DNA of 64,000 nucleotides from Burkholderiales bacterium (lineage in GTDB: Bacteria > Pseudomonadota > Gammaproteobacteria > Burkholderiales > Casimicrobiaceae), in contig JADYZP010000042.1 in NCBI GenBank assembly GCA_020853025.1, forward strand, positions 176,917-240,916. The letters run 5' to 3'. The notes under the pieces are model-generated. The model had not been told where the DNA came from. It saw only the letters and a program-made list of their open reading frames with translations, and did not search any database. A program made the translations under genes and the position numbers. Shown here piece by piece: positions 1-11,468 of the stretch. Each line of letters starts with the position of its first letter. Within the stretch, counting starts at the first letter, position 1.

Positions 1-89
1 TCCAGCGCTGGCTGCAGGACCTGTGGCGGCGAAAGGACGAACAAATCGAGGCTACAATGCACGCCCCATCCCGAGGAGTTTCGCCATGA
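1..89 (+). CDS. 3' end of an upstream gene, possibly a lysophospholipid acyltransferase
   Basis: The frame beginning at base 3 stays open and reads QRWLQDLWRRKDEQIEA near its end before a TGA at 87-89. That stop overlaps the ATG of the next gene (ATGA), the usual sign of a translationally coupled pair, which is the main support that it is coding. A tail of the type WL..LW..KD resembles the C-terminus of YihG/PlsC-type acyltransferases as I remember them, but only 28 residues are visible and no catalytic motif falls in the window. The rest of the gene lies upstream of the window. Confidence 0.4.
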   Translation, partial: QRWLQDLWRRKDEQIEATMHAPSRGVSP

Positions 90-595
90 CGATTTCCATG
101 TTCCAGGCGTCGGTCCCCGTGTTCGCGCGCGGACTCGCCGGCTTGAAGACCATCCTGACCAAGGGCGCCGCGCACGCCGCCGCGAAGAAGATCGACGAGA
201 GCGTGTTCATCGGCGCGCGCCTGTTCCCCGACATGCTACCGCTCGCGCGCCAGGTGCACATCGCCACCGATTTCGCACGCGGCACCATCGCGCGCCTCGC
301 CGGCGTCGAGCCGCCGAAGTGGGACGACAACGAATCGACCTTCGCCGAGCTGATCGCGCGTGTCGAGCGCACCATCGACGCGGTGAACGCGTTCACGCCC
401 GCGCAGGTCGACGGCTCGGAAGCACGCGAGATCACGCGGCCGGTCCGCGGCGAGCCGAAGACCTTCACCGGAATCAACTATCTGCTGCAGTACGCGATGC
501 CCAACTTCTATTTCCACAAGACCACCGTCTACGCGATTCTGCGCAGCAACGGCATCGAGCTCGGCAAGGCTGATTACATCGGCGCGCTGGACTAG
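86..595 (+). CDS. DUF1993 family protein
   Basis: A 169-residue protein that matches the DUF1993 family over its whole length (family recognised from the overall pattern: an N-terminal MTISMFQASVPVF, a central HIATDFARG segment and a C-terminal PNFYFHKTTVYAILR segment). Members are small helical proteins of the DinB-like fold class, with no established biochemical role. The start at 86 was chosen over the in-frame GTG at 23 because the family begins at MTISMF and because a GAGGAG-like ribosome site precedes it. It overlaps the upstream gene by four bases. Just after its stop lies one copy of a dispersed hairpin repeat (598-656), which separates it from the convergent metH. Confidence 0.85.
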   Translation: MTISMFQASVPVFARGLAGLKTILTKGAAHAAAKKIDESVFIGARLFPDMLPLARQVHIATDFARGTIARLAGVEPPKWDDNESTFAELIARVERTIDAVNAFTPAQVDGSEAREITRPVRGEPKTFTGINYLLQYAMPNFYFHKTTVYAILRSNGIELGKADYIGALD

Positions 596-597
596 GA

Positions 598-656
598 TGA
601 AACGGATCCCATTGCACGCATTAGGGGGTGGGTCCGGCTTTCGCCGGACGCGACGG
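598..656 (-). repeat. Dispersed hairpin repeat, copy C (partial)
   Basis: On the minus strand this stretch shares the 3' half of the repeat seen at 12409-12515 and 29998-30103. It contains a perfect hairpin, GTCCGGC (632-638), loop TTTC, GCCGGAC (643-649), and ends in the shared GTTTCAT. It fills the gap between two convergent stop codons, so a role as a bidirectional transcription end is possible but not shown; there is no T-run. Confidence 0.6.
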
Positions 657-3335
<2,679 letters not shown>

Positions 3336-3337
3336 GG

Positions 3338-4387
3338 TCAGCGTGCGGGCCGATCCGCCAGTTCCGCTGCTTCCGCAAGCGGCAGCGCGCGCGGAGGCAG
3401 CGCCCGCACCGCCTCGGCGATCGCCGCGATGTGTGCGGGTGTGGTGCCGCAACAGCCACCGACGATGTTGACAAAACCGCTGCGCGCGAAGTCGGAAAGC
3501 TGCCGCGCGGTTTCCGCCGGAGTCTCGTCGTAGCCGGTCTCCGCCATCGGATTGGGCAGCCCCGCGTTCGGGTAACACGACACGAAGGTGTCGGCCACGC
3601 GCGCGATCTCCTCGATGTACGGACGCATCAGCGCCGCGCCCAGCGCGCAGTTGAGCCCGACGGCGAGCGGCCGCACGTGCCGCACCGAGTTCCAGAACGC
3701 TTCGGGCGTCTGCCCCGACAGCGTGCGGCCCGAGGCGTCGGTGATGGTGCCGGAAACCACGACCGGCAGTCGCTGGCCGACACTTTCGAAGAATGACAGT
3801 ATCGCGAACAACGCCGCCTTGGCGTTCAGCGTGTCGAAGATCGTCTCGACGACGATGAGATCGGCCCCGCCTTCGGCCAGTCCGGCGACCGCGTCACCAT
3901 AGGCGGCGACCAGCTCGTCGTAGTCGACGTTGCGCGCGCCGGGATCGTTGACGTCGGGGGATATCGACGCCGTGCGGTTGGTCGGCCCCACCGCGCCGGC
4001 GACGAAGCGCGGCTTTTCCGGCGTCTGCGCCGTCCACACATCGCAGCATTCGCGCGCGATGCGTGCCGCAGCGACGTTCATCTCGTGAACCTGGGTCTGC
4101 ATGCCGTAGTCCGCCTGCGCGATGCACGTGGCACTGAAGGTATTCGTCTCGACGATGTCTGCACCCGCGGCGAGGTACTCGTCGTGAATGCGCGCGACCA
4201 CTTCGGGCCGCGTCAGGACCAGCAGATCGTTGTCGCCTTTGAGGTCGTGTGTGTGGTCGTGGAAGCGACCGCGGAAATCCGCCTCGGAAAGATGGCACTG
4301 CTGGATCATCGTCCCCATCGCGCCGTCCATGACCAGAATTCGTTCACGCAGCAAACGCGTCAGGAGGGCGGTATGGTCGGGCTGCAT
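3338..4387 (-). CDS. metH: Methionine synthase, homocysteine S-methyltransferase module
   Basis: A 349-residue homocysteine-binding domain of MetH encoded as a separate protein. It opens with the family hallmark [11 protein letters not shown] (about residue 19), has the zinc-ligand cysteine in GLNCALG and the C-terminal zinc pair in [11 protein letters not shown]. It binds and activates homocysteine through zinc and passes it to methylcobalamin carried by the next protein. It ends two bases before the start of that partner gene. The 160-base gap to the divergent rhodanese gene upstream must hold the promoter. I looked there for the B12-box signature of a cobalamin riboswitch and did not see one. 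Confidence 0.95.
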   Translation of the reverse strand: MQPDHTALLTRLLRERILVMDGAMGTMIQQCHLSEADFRGRFHDHTHDLKGDNDLLVLTRPEVVARIHDEYLAAGADIVETNTFSATCIAQADYGMQTQVHEMNVAAARIARECCDVWTAQTPEKPRFVAGAVGPTNRTASISPDVNDPGARNVDYDELVAAYGDAVAGLAEGGADLIVVETIFDTLNAKAALFAILSFFESVGQRLPVVVSGTITDASGRTLSGQTPEAFWNSVRHVRPLAVGLNCALGAALMRPYIEEIARVADTFVSCYPNAGLPNPMAETGYDETPAETARQLSDFARSGFVNIVGGCCGTTPAHIAAIAEAVRALPPRALPLAEAAELADRPAR

Positions 4388-4547
4388 TGGTCAAGGTTCA
4401 GGATCGGAGCGAATATTCGGCAATGCACGTAATCAATGCGTGCAATTTTAGCATCCTGCTCCGCTCGCCCTCGACCTGCCGATTGCCGCGACGATTGCGC
4501 CGGCCTCGGTTGCGCGCACGCTGCGACGTGCTAAGCTTCTCGGCGCC

Positions 4548-4934
4548 ATGAAACATCTGAAGCCAACGGAGGCGCAGGAACTCCTCGCCGCGAATCCGCA
4601 GGCCGTATTCATCGACTGCCGCAGCGAGATGGAGTATTTTTTCGTCGGCCATCCGGTCGGCGCGCAGCATGTCGCGTGGAACGACGGTCCGGATTGGGAG
4701 ATCAATCCGCACTTCGTCGGCCAGGTAAAGAAGGTCGCCAGCATGAACCGGCCGATCGTGCTCATTTGCCGCAGCGGCCATCGCTCGGTCGACGCCGGGC
4801 TCGCGCTGGAAAAGGCCGGCTTCGCCGAGGTCTACAACGTGCTCGAAGGATTCGAGGGGCCGCTCGACGAAGCGCACCATCGCGGCACGAAGTCCGGCTG
4901 GCGCATGGAAGGGCTGCCGTGGGAGCAGTTATAG
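4548..4934 (+). CDS. Rhodanese-like domain protein
   Basis: A 128-residue single-domain rhodanese. It shows the CDC25/rhodanese fold pattern FIDCRSEMEYFFVGHPVGA near the N-terminus and the active-site loop CRSGHRS at residues 74-80, with the catalytic cysteine present. Such proteins move sulfane sulfur or sense it; the acceptor is not evident here. It lacks a signal peptide, so it is presumably cytoplasmic. It is divergent from metH and ends six bases before the methyltransferase gene, probably forming a two-gene unit with it. A second, longer rhodanese lies at 19538-19999. Confidence 0.9.
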   Translation: MKHLKPTEAQELLAANPQAVFIDCRSEMEYFFVGHPVGAQHVAWNDGPDWEINPHFVGQVKKVASMNRPIVLICRSGHRSVDAGLALEKAGFAEVYNVLEGFEGPLDEAHHRGTKSGWRMEGLPWEQL

Positions 4935-4940
4935 GTTGAC

Positions 4941-5681
4941 GTGTCCGCCTTCGGTCCGCTGAGCGCACTCTTTCGCGAAGCCGATCGCCTGCGCGCCGAC
5001 GACGACGAAGTCGCGTGGTACGCGGCGCGGATTCCCGCCGACACTCTCGCACTCGACGTGATGTGCGGCTGGGGCCGGGTCCTGGTGCCACTGTCCGAAC
5101 GCGGATGCAACGTGCACGGCGTCGATGCCTCGGCAGCCATGCTCGCGCGCTGCGACGGGCGCGCAGCGACCGCCAATGCGCGCGCACCAACCTTTCGCCA
5201 GGAAGTCACGCAGTTGAATCTGCCGCTGCGCTACGGCCACGCATTCATCGCCGACGGCGCCTTCCAGCTGCTGACCGACCCGATGGCCGCCGCCGCGGCG
5301 CTCGAGCGCATTCGCGCGCACCTGGTCGACCCCGGAGCGCTCTACATCGATTGCCGAGTGCCTCCGGTGGCGGTCCAGCGTCTCGGTGCGCCGCTGGTCG
5401 AGGTGCGCACGGTCAAGCTCGGCGACGGAACACAGATCACGCTGCGGTCGGAGTCGACGTGGACAGCGGAAGCGCAGATGGCGAATGCGGAGAACCGCTA
5501 CGCGCATCGGCGCGGTGCGCAGCCGCTGGCCGAGGAGCACGAGCGGATTGCATCGGCGTGGTACGAGCCCGAGGCGATCGTCGAACTCGTGCGTGCCGCA
5601 GGCTTTCGCGATGTGTCGACGGTCGCTGCCGCGGTCACGCCGGTCGAAGGCGATGCTTTCGTGGTGATCGCGCAGGCGTAG
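4941..5681 (+). CDS. Class I SAM-dependent methyltransferase
   Basis: A 246-residue Rossmann-fold methyltransferase with motif I as LDVMCGWGRVLVPLSERG (about residues 35-52) and motif II as VHGVDAS. The substrate cannot be told from sequence. It starts with GTG at 4941, six bases after the rhodanese stop, the only sensible start that keeps motif I at the usual distance. Its 3' end faces the TPM gene convergently with an eight-base gap. Confidence 0.85.
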   Translation: MSAFGPLSALFREADRLRADDDEVAWYAARIPADTLALDVMCGWGRVLVPLSERGCNVHGVDASAAMLARCDGRAATANARAPTFRQEVTQLNLPLRYGHAFIADGAFQLLTDPMAAAAALERIRAHLVDPGALYIDCRVPPVAVQRLGAPLVEVRTVKLGDGTQITLRSESTWTAEAQMANAENRYAHRRGAQPLAEEHERIASAWYEPEAIVELVRAAGFRDVSTVAAAVTPVEGDAFVVIAQA

Positions 5682-5689
5682 CGGCAGGA

Positions 5690-6664
5690 CTACCAGCTCC
5701 CCGAACTGCCGCCGCCTCCCGAGCTGCCGCCGCCACCGGAGAACCCGCCGCCCGAGGACCCGCCCGAGGACCTGCCCGAAGACCAGCTCGACCCACCGCC
5801 CGACGACATCGTAAAGCCGCCGATGCTCGCGCGTCCCTTGGACTTCAGGTCCTTTTGCGCCTTCTCGTACCAGCTCGTGCGGCTGACGATGAGCTTGGTG
5901 ACCGGATAGCCGACAATGTAGACGGCGAGCAGCGCCAGCGCACCGTGCACGCCGAAGATGACGATCGGGAACATCGCCCAGAACGGGATCAGGAACACAT
6001 ACAGGAACCAGCCGGTGCCGGGCGTCATGATGCCAATGAATGTGAACAGGCCGATGATGCCGACGATGAAGAAGCCGAGCAGGATGCGCATCGGCCACGG
6101 CGGCAGTTCGGGGCCCTCTATCCCCGCGAAGCTCTTCCGGTTGCCGTCGCCGCTCGCGCTGTCCGGTGCATCCGCTGTCGGCTCGGCGCCTCCTTCCAGC
6201 CGTGCGACGATCGCGCCGACGCCCGCTTCGATGCCGCCGTCGAAGTCGTTGGACTTGAACCTCGGTGTCATCTCGTTGCGGATGATCCGGCCCGCCTGCG
6301 CGTCGGTCAGCGTGCCTTCGAGGCCGTAGCCGACCTCGATGCGCATCTTGCGCTGCTTCGGCGCGACGACGACCAGCACGCCGTTGTCCTCGCCCTTCTG
6401 GCCGAGCCCCCATGCGCGGAACACGTTGACAGCGTAGTCTTCGATGCTGTCGTCGCCAATCGTCGGTACCGTCAGCACCACCACCTGGTTGGTCGTCTTC
6501 TCTTCGTGCGCCTTGAGCGTGGTCGTCAGCCGCTCGCGCGCCGCCGGCGACAGAATTTCGGCGTTGTCGACCACGCGGCCCGACAGATAGGGCACTTCCG
6601 TCGCGGCCACCTGGCCGGTGCCGAGTATCGCGGCGCACGACAACGCGACAGCCAGCGCCTTCAT
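5690..6664 (-). CDS. TPM-domain protein (YgcG family) with glycine/serine-rich tail
   Basis: A 324-residue envelope protein. It begins with a Sec signal peptide (residues about 1-21, cleavage near AATE), followed by a TPM domain (PYLSGRVVDNAEILS through a VGYGLEGTLTDAQAG segment, about residues 25-165). Two hydrophobic segments lie at about 205-265, and a final run of about 35 residues is almost only Gly, Ser and Trp. TPM domains face the periplasm and are linked to envelope repair or membrane-protein turnover; the exact activity is debated. Its ATG overlaps the stop of the preceding TPM gene by four bases, so the two are co-translated. The LemA partner often found beside such genes is absent here. 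Confidence 0.9.
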   Translation of the reverse strand: MKALAVALSCAAILGTGQVAATEVPYLSGRVVDNAEILSPAARERLTTTLKAHEEKTTNQVVVLTVPTIGDDSIEDYAVNVFRAWGLGQKGEDNGVLVVVAPKQRKMRIEVGYGLEGTLTDAQAGRIIRNEMTPRFKSNDFDGGIEAGVGAIVARLEGGAEPTADAPDSASGDGNRKSFAGIEGPELPPWPMRILLGFFIVGIIGLFTFIGIMTPGTGWFLYVFLIPFWAMFPIVIFGVHGALALLAVYIVGYPVTKLIVSRTSWYEKAQKDLKSKGRASIGGFTMSSGGGSSWSSGRSSGGSSGGGFSGGGGSSGGGGSSGSW

Positions 6665-7305
6665 GCGCCGGACTCCTCGACGGGGCGATCGGCGAAGAGA
6701 CCGCCCGCGCCGCGCGGAAATTTCTTGCGCGCGAGCAATGCGTCGATGGCGCCAAGCCCTGCCTGCAGCGCGGCACCGACGTCGCCCGAGCGCAGTGGCA
6801 AGGCCATCGGCTCGATCACCGCGTCCCATTCGCGGTCGCCGACACTCTGCCGCAGTCCGCTATCGGCAAGGATGACGACGCGGCGCTCGAGCAGGCTCAC
6901 CAGCAGCAGGATCGACGTGCGCGCGGGCGTCGCGAACAGCTGCCGCTCGAGGAACTGCACGCGCGCGTGCTGGTCGACCTCCTGCGTCGCACGCGATCCA
7001 CGCAGGAACAACCGCGTAGCCGCCGGCACGTAGACGCAAACCAGCGCGCACAACGCGCCGACGCCCAGGATCGCCAACGTCGACGGCAGCGCGGAGCCAT
7101 CGGCGAACCCGTCGGGATGCAGCCAATCCGCCGCCGTGACCGCAAGCGCCGTCAACGCGGCACCGAACGCGAAGGCCGTCCACACCGTTTCCGGATAGTC
7201 GTCGGATCGGGTGGTGACCAGCGTCACCACCTCGACGCCTCGCGCTTTTTCGAGCGCCGCGACGCGGTCTTCGATCGCCTGGGCTTCGCTGGGGGTCAGT
7301 AACAT
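6661..7305 (-). CDS. TPM-domain membrane protein, second member of the pair
   Basis: A 214-residue protein starting MLLTPSEAQAIEDRVAALEKA, with two predicted membrane segments (about residues 40-60 and 73-95) followed by the C-terminal half of a TPM domain (RTSILLLVSLLERRVVILADSG and a DVGAALQAGLGAID segment). It resembles the COG3762-type TPM proteins that usually sit next to a YgcG protein. It has no classical signal peptide. It precedes and overlaps the YgcG-like gene, so they probably act together in the cell envelope. Confidence 0.85.
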   Translation of the reverse strand: MLLTPSEAQAIEDRVAALEKARGVEVVTLVTTRSDDYPETVWTAFAFGAALTALAVTAADWLHPDGFADGSALPSTLAILGVGALCALVCVYVPAATRLFLRGSRATQEVDQHARVQFLERQLFATPARTSILLLVSLLERRVVILADSGLRQSVGDREWDAVIEPMALPLRSGDVGAALQAGLGAIDALLARKKFPRGAGGLFADRPVEESGA

Positions 7306-7389
7306 GCAGTGGCGGCTTTCCTGCGCTACACGCTCCGTGTCATGTCGACAGCGCCGGGCAGCGGGTTGTGATAAGAATCGGCGTTCGCG

Positions 7390-8037
7390 TCAACTCGGTC
7401 GCTCGCAGGCCGTGACCTTGATCTCGGTGCCTGGAAACTGCGCCTGAAGCTCCTTCAGCCGCGCGACCACCGACTGCTGCGGGTCGCGCACGATGAGCAG
7501 CGTCTGCGTGATCGGCTGTTGGTGGAACTGCACCTTGGCGAGCAGGATGCCCAGGGCCGCCAACGCCTCCGCGTGCGCGACCGCGGCAGCCTCGGTTCGA
7601 AACACGCCGAAGGAAATGGCGAACTGGCCCTTGCCGGCGTCGGCCAGCGCGAGTTCCTTCGCCCCCTGCCGCCGCAATTCGCCAATCCGCGTCTCGGCCG
7701 CCGCGCGCGTGGAGAAGGGACTCATGCTGACCCAATAGCCACCATCGAACTCGACACGCTTTTGCGCCAGCAGCCGGCCAAGTGCCAGCGGCTCCAGCTC
7801 GGCGAGCGCACGCGTGCGGTCGCCGTCGGCGAACATCCCCCACTCGACGCAGACGTCGGCGAGTGCGGCGACTTTGGCGGGGCCGAGTGCGGCGACCTGC
7901 TGCGGCGTCAGCAGCTTGATCTTGTCCGGCTGCACCTGGTCCTGCAGCAGCATCGCGTCACCACTGCCGCTGTCCAGCCGCGTATAGGCGTACAGCGTCA
8001 GGTTCGCGAGCACGAGGAGAATGATGACGATGCGCAT
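7390..8037 (-). CDS. SPOR-domain membrane-anchored protein
   Basis: A 215-residue protein with a short N-terminal membrane anchor (RIVIILLVLANLTLYAY) and a periplasmic region whose centre (about residues 90-160, YWVSMSPFSTRAAAE... then FAISFGVFRTEAAA) has the repeat pattern of a SPOR peptidoglycan-binding domain. SPOR domains bind denuded septal peptidoglycan, so a division-site or wall role is likely, but it is not FtsN by sequence. It follows birA, where many betaproteobacteria carry birA-coaX-SPOR. The ATG at 8037 was chosen because the membrane anchor begins directly after it. Confidence 0.8.
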   Translation of the reverse strand: MRIVIILLVLANLTLYAYTRLDSGSGDAMLLQDQVQPDKIKLLTPQQVAALGPAKVAALADVCVEWGMFADGDRTRALAELEPLALGRLLAQKRVEFDGGYWVSMSPFSTRAAAETRIGELRRQGAKELALADAGKGQFAISFGVFRTEAAAVAHAEALAALGILLAKVQFHQQPITQTLLIVRDPQQSVVARLKELQAQFPGTEIKVTACERPS

Positions 8038-8212
8038 AATAGGAAAGTGCAGATAGGCCGACCGTCCGCGATGAGTGCCAGTTCCGGTCGCGCACCCGAT
8101 TATCCCTAAGCTGCAGCCATCCGTTAAGCCGTCCGGCGATCCGGAGGTAGATGCGCGGCTGGGGTGTAGCGTTCGCCGGGCTGCGCTTCGGCGCCCGCGG
8201 CCCGGCCGTGAA

Positions 8213-9217
8213 CTACGTTCGGCGTAGCGAAATTTCGCCCGACAGGAAGCGGGCGCGCCGCGGCCCGTCGGCGAGTACCAGTGCGCCGGTGCTGTCGACG
8301 CCGGCCACCGTGCCCTTGACGCTGGCGCCATCCGGAAGCAGCAGCTTTACCGGCTTGCCCTGGTAGGCATGACGCCGCTGCCATTCCGCTGCGAAGGCCG
8401 GGAAGCCGGCGCGCGAATACGCGTCGAGGGTGGACGCCAGTTCGGACGCCAGACGAGCAAGCAGATGATTGCGATCGATGGGCGGTGCGCCGCGGCCCGC
8501 GACGGTGGTCAGGTCGCTCACGGGCTCGCCGATGCTTCGGCGGATCCCGGCGGGCAGGCGCACGTTGACGCCCACGCCGACCACGACCGTCGACGGACCC
8601 AGCGCGTCGCCGTTCAGTTCGACCAGAATGCCGCCGACCTTCAAGTGGCGATGGACAAGGTCGTTCGGCCACTTCAATTCGACGCCGGGCAGGCCCTGCG
8701 CCTCCAGTGCACGCACCACGGCCACGCCCACGGCCAGCGACAAGCCGGCCAGGAAGCCCGCGCCCTGCTCATAGCGCCAGCCGAGCGAGAAAGTGAGGCT
8801 GCCACCCGCGACCGCGGTCCAGGCCTTGCCGCGACGACCGCGCCCCGCGCTTTGCCATTCGGCGGCGAGCACCGCGCCGTGGATGTCGCGACGCTGCGAA
8901 CGGCGCAGGAGTTCGGTCGAGGTCGACCCGATCTGGTCGACGATTTCGACGTCGAGCAGCGGGAAAACCTCACCCTTGGCCGCCAGCTCCCGTAGCGCAC
9001 GGCGGACTTCGTCGGCGTTCAGGAAATCCGGCGCGGTGGTCAGTCGGTAGCCCAGTCCGCGTACCCGCTCGAGCGAAAGGCCGGCGGTCTCCGCCTGCTT
9101 CAATAGCTGCGACACGCGCGCGCGCGTCAACCCCACCGTCGCGGCCAAGTCTTCGCCGGAGTGGAAAGCGCCGTCGGAAAGCTGGCGCAAAAGCGAGAAT
9201 CCAAGAGGAGTGAGCAC
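8213..9217 (-). CDS. birA: Biotin--[acetyl-CoA-carboxylase] ligase
   Basis: A 334-residue bifunctional BirA. Residues 1-65 form a winged-helix DNA-binding domain (GEDLAATVGLTRARVSQLLKQ). The catalytic domain has QIGSTSTELL, the biotinyl-AMP-binding GRGRRGKAW at about 125-133 and LKWPNDL. The C-terminal SH3-like domain includes a GTVAGVDSTGALVL segment. It biotinylates AccB and probably represses biotin genes. The start is GTG at 9217; an ATG just upstream is followed at once by TAA. In related genomes coaX usually overlaps the birA end, but no such gene follows here. Confidence 0.93.
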   Translation of the reverse strand: MLTPLGFSLLRQLSDGAFHSGEDLAATVGLTRARVSQLLKQAETAGLSLERVRGLGYRLTTAPDFLNADEVRRALRELAAKGEVFPLLDVEIVDQIGSTSTELLRRSQRRDIHGAVLAAEWQSAGRGRRGKAWTAVAGGSLTFSLGWRYEQGAGFLAGLSLAVGVAVVRALEAQGLPGVELKWPNDLVHRHLKVGGILVELNGDALGPSTVVVGVGVNVRLPAGIRRSIGEPVSDLTTVAGRGAPPIDRNHLLARLASELASTLDAYSRAGFPAFAAEWQRRHAYQGKPVKLLLPDGASVKGTVAGVDSTGALVLADGPRRARFLSGEISLRRT

Positions 9218-9425
9218 TTACATTCGCCTGTCATGTTGCACCGCCAAATGTAACACGGCGCAGCGTTTAGTGCACCCATTTCGAGCGGTACATCGAGGAT
9301 GTGCGTCCAGCGGGCGGCGATTGCAAGCTCGTAGGACACTGCGGCGCAAAAAAGTTGGCCAGGGGCTGATTCCTCATGCCTGTACAGGTCCGGGTAGCCG
9401 CAGCGCCCCCAGGCGAGCCGATCGC

Positions 9426-10223
9426 TCAGCGCTTGAGCCGCCGAAGCAACTGCTGGTGCAACGCTGGGTCGCCACAGGCGAGAACCGGGCCCCCCTGGTC
9501 GCAACGACCGCCTGACCAGTTGCTGATGACGCCGCCGGCGGCGGTGACGATCGGGATCAGCGCCTGCACGTCGTAGGGCTGCAGGCCGCATTCGATCACG
9601 ACGTCGATGAAACCCATCGCCAGCTGCGTATAGCAATAGCAATCGCCACCGTAGCGCAACAGGCGAGCGTCGTGCGTCACGGCGTGCAGCGCCGCCTGCT
9701 CGGCGGCGGAGGCAAACTGCCGCGGGTCGGTGGTGGCGACGATCGCGTCTTCGATGCGCGCGCAGGCTCGTGTGCGCAGGTTCCGCCGCTCGTCGCCGCG
9801 CCGCCACTGCGCGACGCCGCTTTGCGTGCCGAGAAAGGTCTCGCCGATGAAGGGCTGATGCGCAACACCCACGACCGGCGCGTCGCCGTCGTGCAGCGAG
9901 AGCAGCGTCGCCCAATGCAACTGGCCGAGAATGAAGCTCTTGGTGCCGTCGATGGGATCGATCACCCAGGTCAGCGGCGACCCACCTGCCTCGCGACCGT
10001 GCTCCTCGCCGTGGATGCCGTGATCCGGAAACCTGCGCTTGATCGCCGCGCGTATCGCGTCCTCCGCGGCGTGGTCGGCGACGGTGACCGGGTCGTAGCC
10101 CATGTAGTTGCGCTTGTCCTGCACACTGATGATCTCGCGAAAATGCGGCAGGATTGCAGCGCCGGCGGCGACCACCGTCTGCAGTGCAAATTCGAGAAAA
10201 CGCTGCTGGTCGTCGGGGGTCAT
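9426..10223 (-). CDS. hisN: Inositol-monophosphatase-family phosphatase, probable histidinol-phosphatase
   Basis: A 265-residue member of the Mg-dependent, lithium-sensitive phosphatase family. The metal-binding motifs are intact: GEEHG at residues 72-76, WVIDPIDGTKSF at about 86-97, and a C-terminal QPYDVQALIPIVTAAGG. The GEEHG/YDVQALIPI wording fits the HisN-type histidinol-phosphatase subgroup better than SuhB, but substrate assignment within this family from sequence alone is uncertain. Its ATG overlaps the epimerase stop by four bases, so both are co-expressed. Confidence 0.85.
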   Translation of the reverse strand: MTPDDQQRFLEFALQTVVAAGAAILPHFREIISVQDKRNYMGYDPVTVADHAAEDAIRAAIKRRFPDHGIHGEEHGREAGGSPLTWVIDPIDGTKSFILGQLHWATLLSLHDGDAPVVGVAHQPFIGETFLGTQSGVAQWRRGDERRNLRTRACARIEDAIVATTDPRQFASAAEQAALHAVTHDARLLRYGGDCYCYTQLAMGFIDVVIECGLQPYDVQALIPIVTAAGGVISNWSGGRCDQGGPVLACGDPALHQQLLRRLKR

Positions 10224-11287
10224 CGTGCACGCTCGCTGGATTTTGGCCGCTGTTGCGGTGGCCGCTCCGGCGCTGCCGCAAGGATCGCGAACTCGGTCTC
10301 GGACGTCAGGACATCGTTCCAGGTGTTCGCATTGGCGCGCTGCGCGAGCCAGGCCGCCGTGTCGGCGATGGTCGCCGCCAACACCCGCGTGCGCAATCCG
10401 TCGCGTTGCGCCTTCGTGCAGTCGATCTCCATGAAGCCGGCCGCTTCGGCGAATGACGAAGGAATCCACAGCGGCAATCCGGCCCACGGCGTGACCTTGT
10501 GTTCGACCAGCGTCGCCTCGTCGACCCATGCCAGTCGCGGCGCGTTCGTGCCGCCGGCGGCGACGAGCGCGGCGACCAGGTCGGCGAAGCTCCACTGCCG
10601 AGCGGAACTGGTAGCGTTGTACGTGCCGCTGGCGCCGCTGGCGATGAGGTCGAGCATGAACGTCGCCAGATCGCGCGCATCGATCAACTGGATCGGCCGC
10701 GACGGTGGGGCAGGAACCACCGCGGTGCCGCCACGAGCGCCCAGCAGATGCGGATGGACGAAACGTGCGACCCAGTAGCCGAAGCGATCGGTTGGATCGT
10801 GCGGCCCGACGATCAGTCCGGGCCTGATGTTCAGCGCCCGCGTGCCGTAGATCTCCGATACCGCCACCTCGCAAGCAGCCTTCAGCGGACCGTAGTGCTT
10901 GCCGACTTCCTCGCTCGCAGGATCCGCGAGCGCGCCGACCGGCGCCGATTCGTCGAGTCCGGGGCAGCTTGCATCGGTAAACACCGAGATGGACGAGACG
11001 AAGAGATAACGGCCGACGCGTGGTTCCAAAAGCCGCGCCGACGCGCGAACAACGCGCGGCACGTAGCCGCAGGTGTCGATCACCGCATCCCAGCGGCCAT
11101 CGGCGAGCGCGGCCAGCCCCGGCGCGACCGTCGGATCGCGGTTGCCGATCAACGCCTTGACCGCGTCGCCCCAGTGGTTCGGCGCCTGGCCACGGGTAAA
11201 GAGCGTGACCTGATCGCCGCGGCCCAGCGCGGCGTCGACGACGTGGCGACCCAGGAAACGGGTACCGCCGAGCACGAGCAATTTCAC
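10220..11287 (-). CDS. NAD-dependent epimerase/dehydratase (extended SDR)
   Basis: A 355-residue extended short-chain dehydrogenase. It begins with the nucleotide-binding GGTRFLGRHVV, carries FVSSISVF and the catalytic YGPLKAACE (Tyr-x3-Lys present), and a downstream NIRPGLIVGPHDPTDRF segment typical of sugar-nucleotide or isoflavone-reductase-like members. The substrate is unknown. The start is GTG at 11287, overlapping the stop of the small NAD-binding fragment upstream (GTGA). It is followed by the hisN-like gene with a further overlap, giving a three-gene coupled unit. Confidence 0.85.
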   Translation of the reverse strand: MKLLVLGGTRFLGRHVVDAALGRGDQVTLFTRGQAPNHWGDAVKALIGNRDPTVAPGLAALADGRWDAVIDTCGYVPRVVRASARLLEPRVGRYLFVSSISVFTDASCPGLDESAPVGALADPASEEVGKHYGPLKAACEVAVSEIYGTRALNIRPGLIVGPHDPTDRFGYWVARFVHPHLLGARGGTAVVPAPPSRPIQLIDARDLATFMLDLIASGASGTYNATSSARQWSFADLVAALVAAGGTNAPRLAWVDEATLVEHKVTPWAGLPLWIPSSFAEAAGFMEIDCTKAQRDGLRTRVLAATIADTAAWLAQRANANTWNDVLTSETEFAILAAAPERPPQQRPKSSERAR

Positions 11288-11430
11288 CGCGGAACGATTT
11301 TCACGTTGTTGGGCTTCTCCTGCACCTCGATCGGCGTGCGCAGGAGCGGATGGCCCTTGGCGACCAGGTTCCTGGCGATTCCGTGGCCCATCCATCCGAT
11401 GCCGACGAAACCGATACGTGGTTTGCTCAT
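11284..11430 (-). pseudogene. N-terminal remnant of a 3-hydroxyisobutyrate-dehydrogenase-like gene
   Basis: A 48-residue reading frame. Its first 29 residues are the start of a beta-hydroxyacid dehydrogenase (MSKPRIGFVGIGWMGHGIA, the GxGxMGxxxA NAD-binding fingerprint), but after RNLVAKGHPL the sequence departs into PIEVQEKPNNVKIVPR and stops. Family members are about 290 residues, so about 240 are missing, probably through an internal deletion. It still overlaps the epimerase start (GTGA), so its translation may serve as a leader that couples translation into that gene. Confidence 0.65.
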
Positions 11431-11468
11431 GTGAATGCTCCTACATTGGGCATGCGTGGGTCGGAATC

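Noticed and set aside
3336..3340. Possible frameshift splitting metH
   Set aside because: Both halves have proper start and stop codons two bases apart and end at module boundaries, the normal split arrangement for this lineage.
4388..4547. Cobalamin riboswitch upstream of metH
   Set aside because: Only 160 bases are available and no B12-box-like conserved sequence is visible on either strand.
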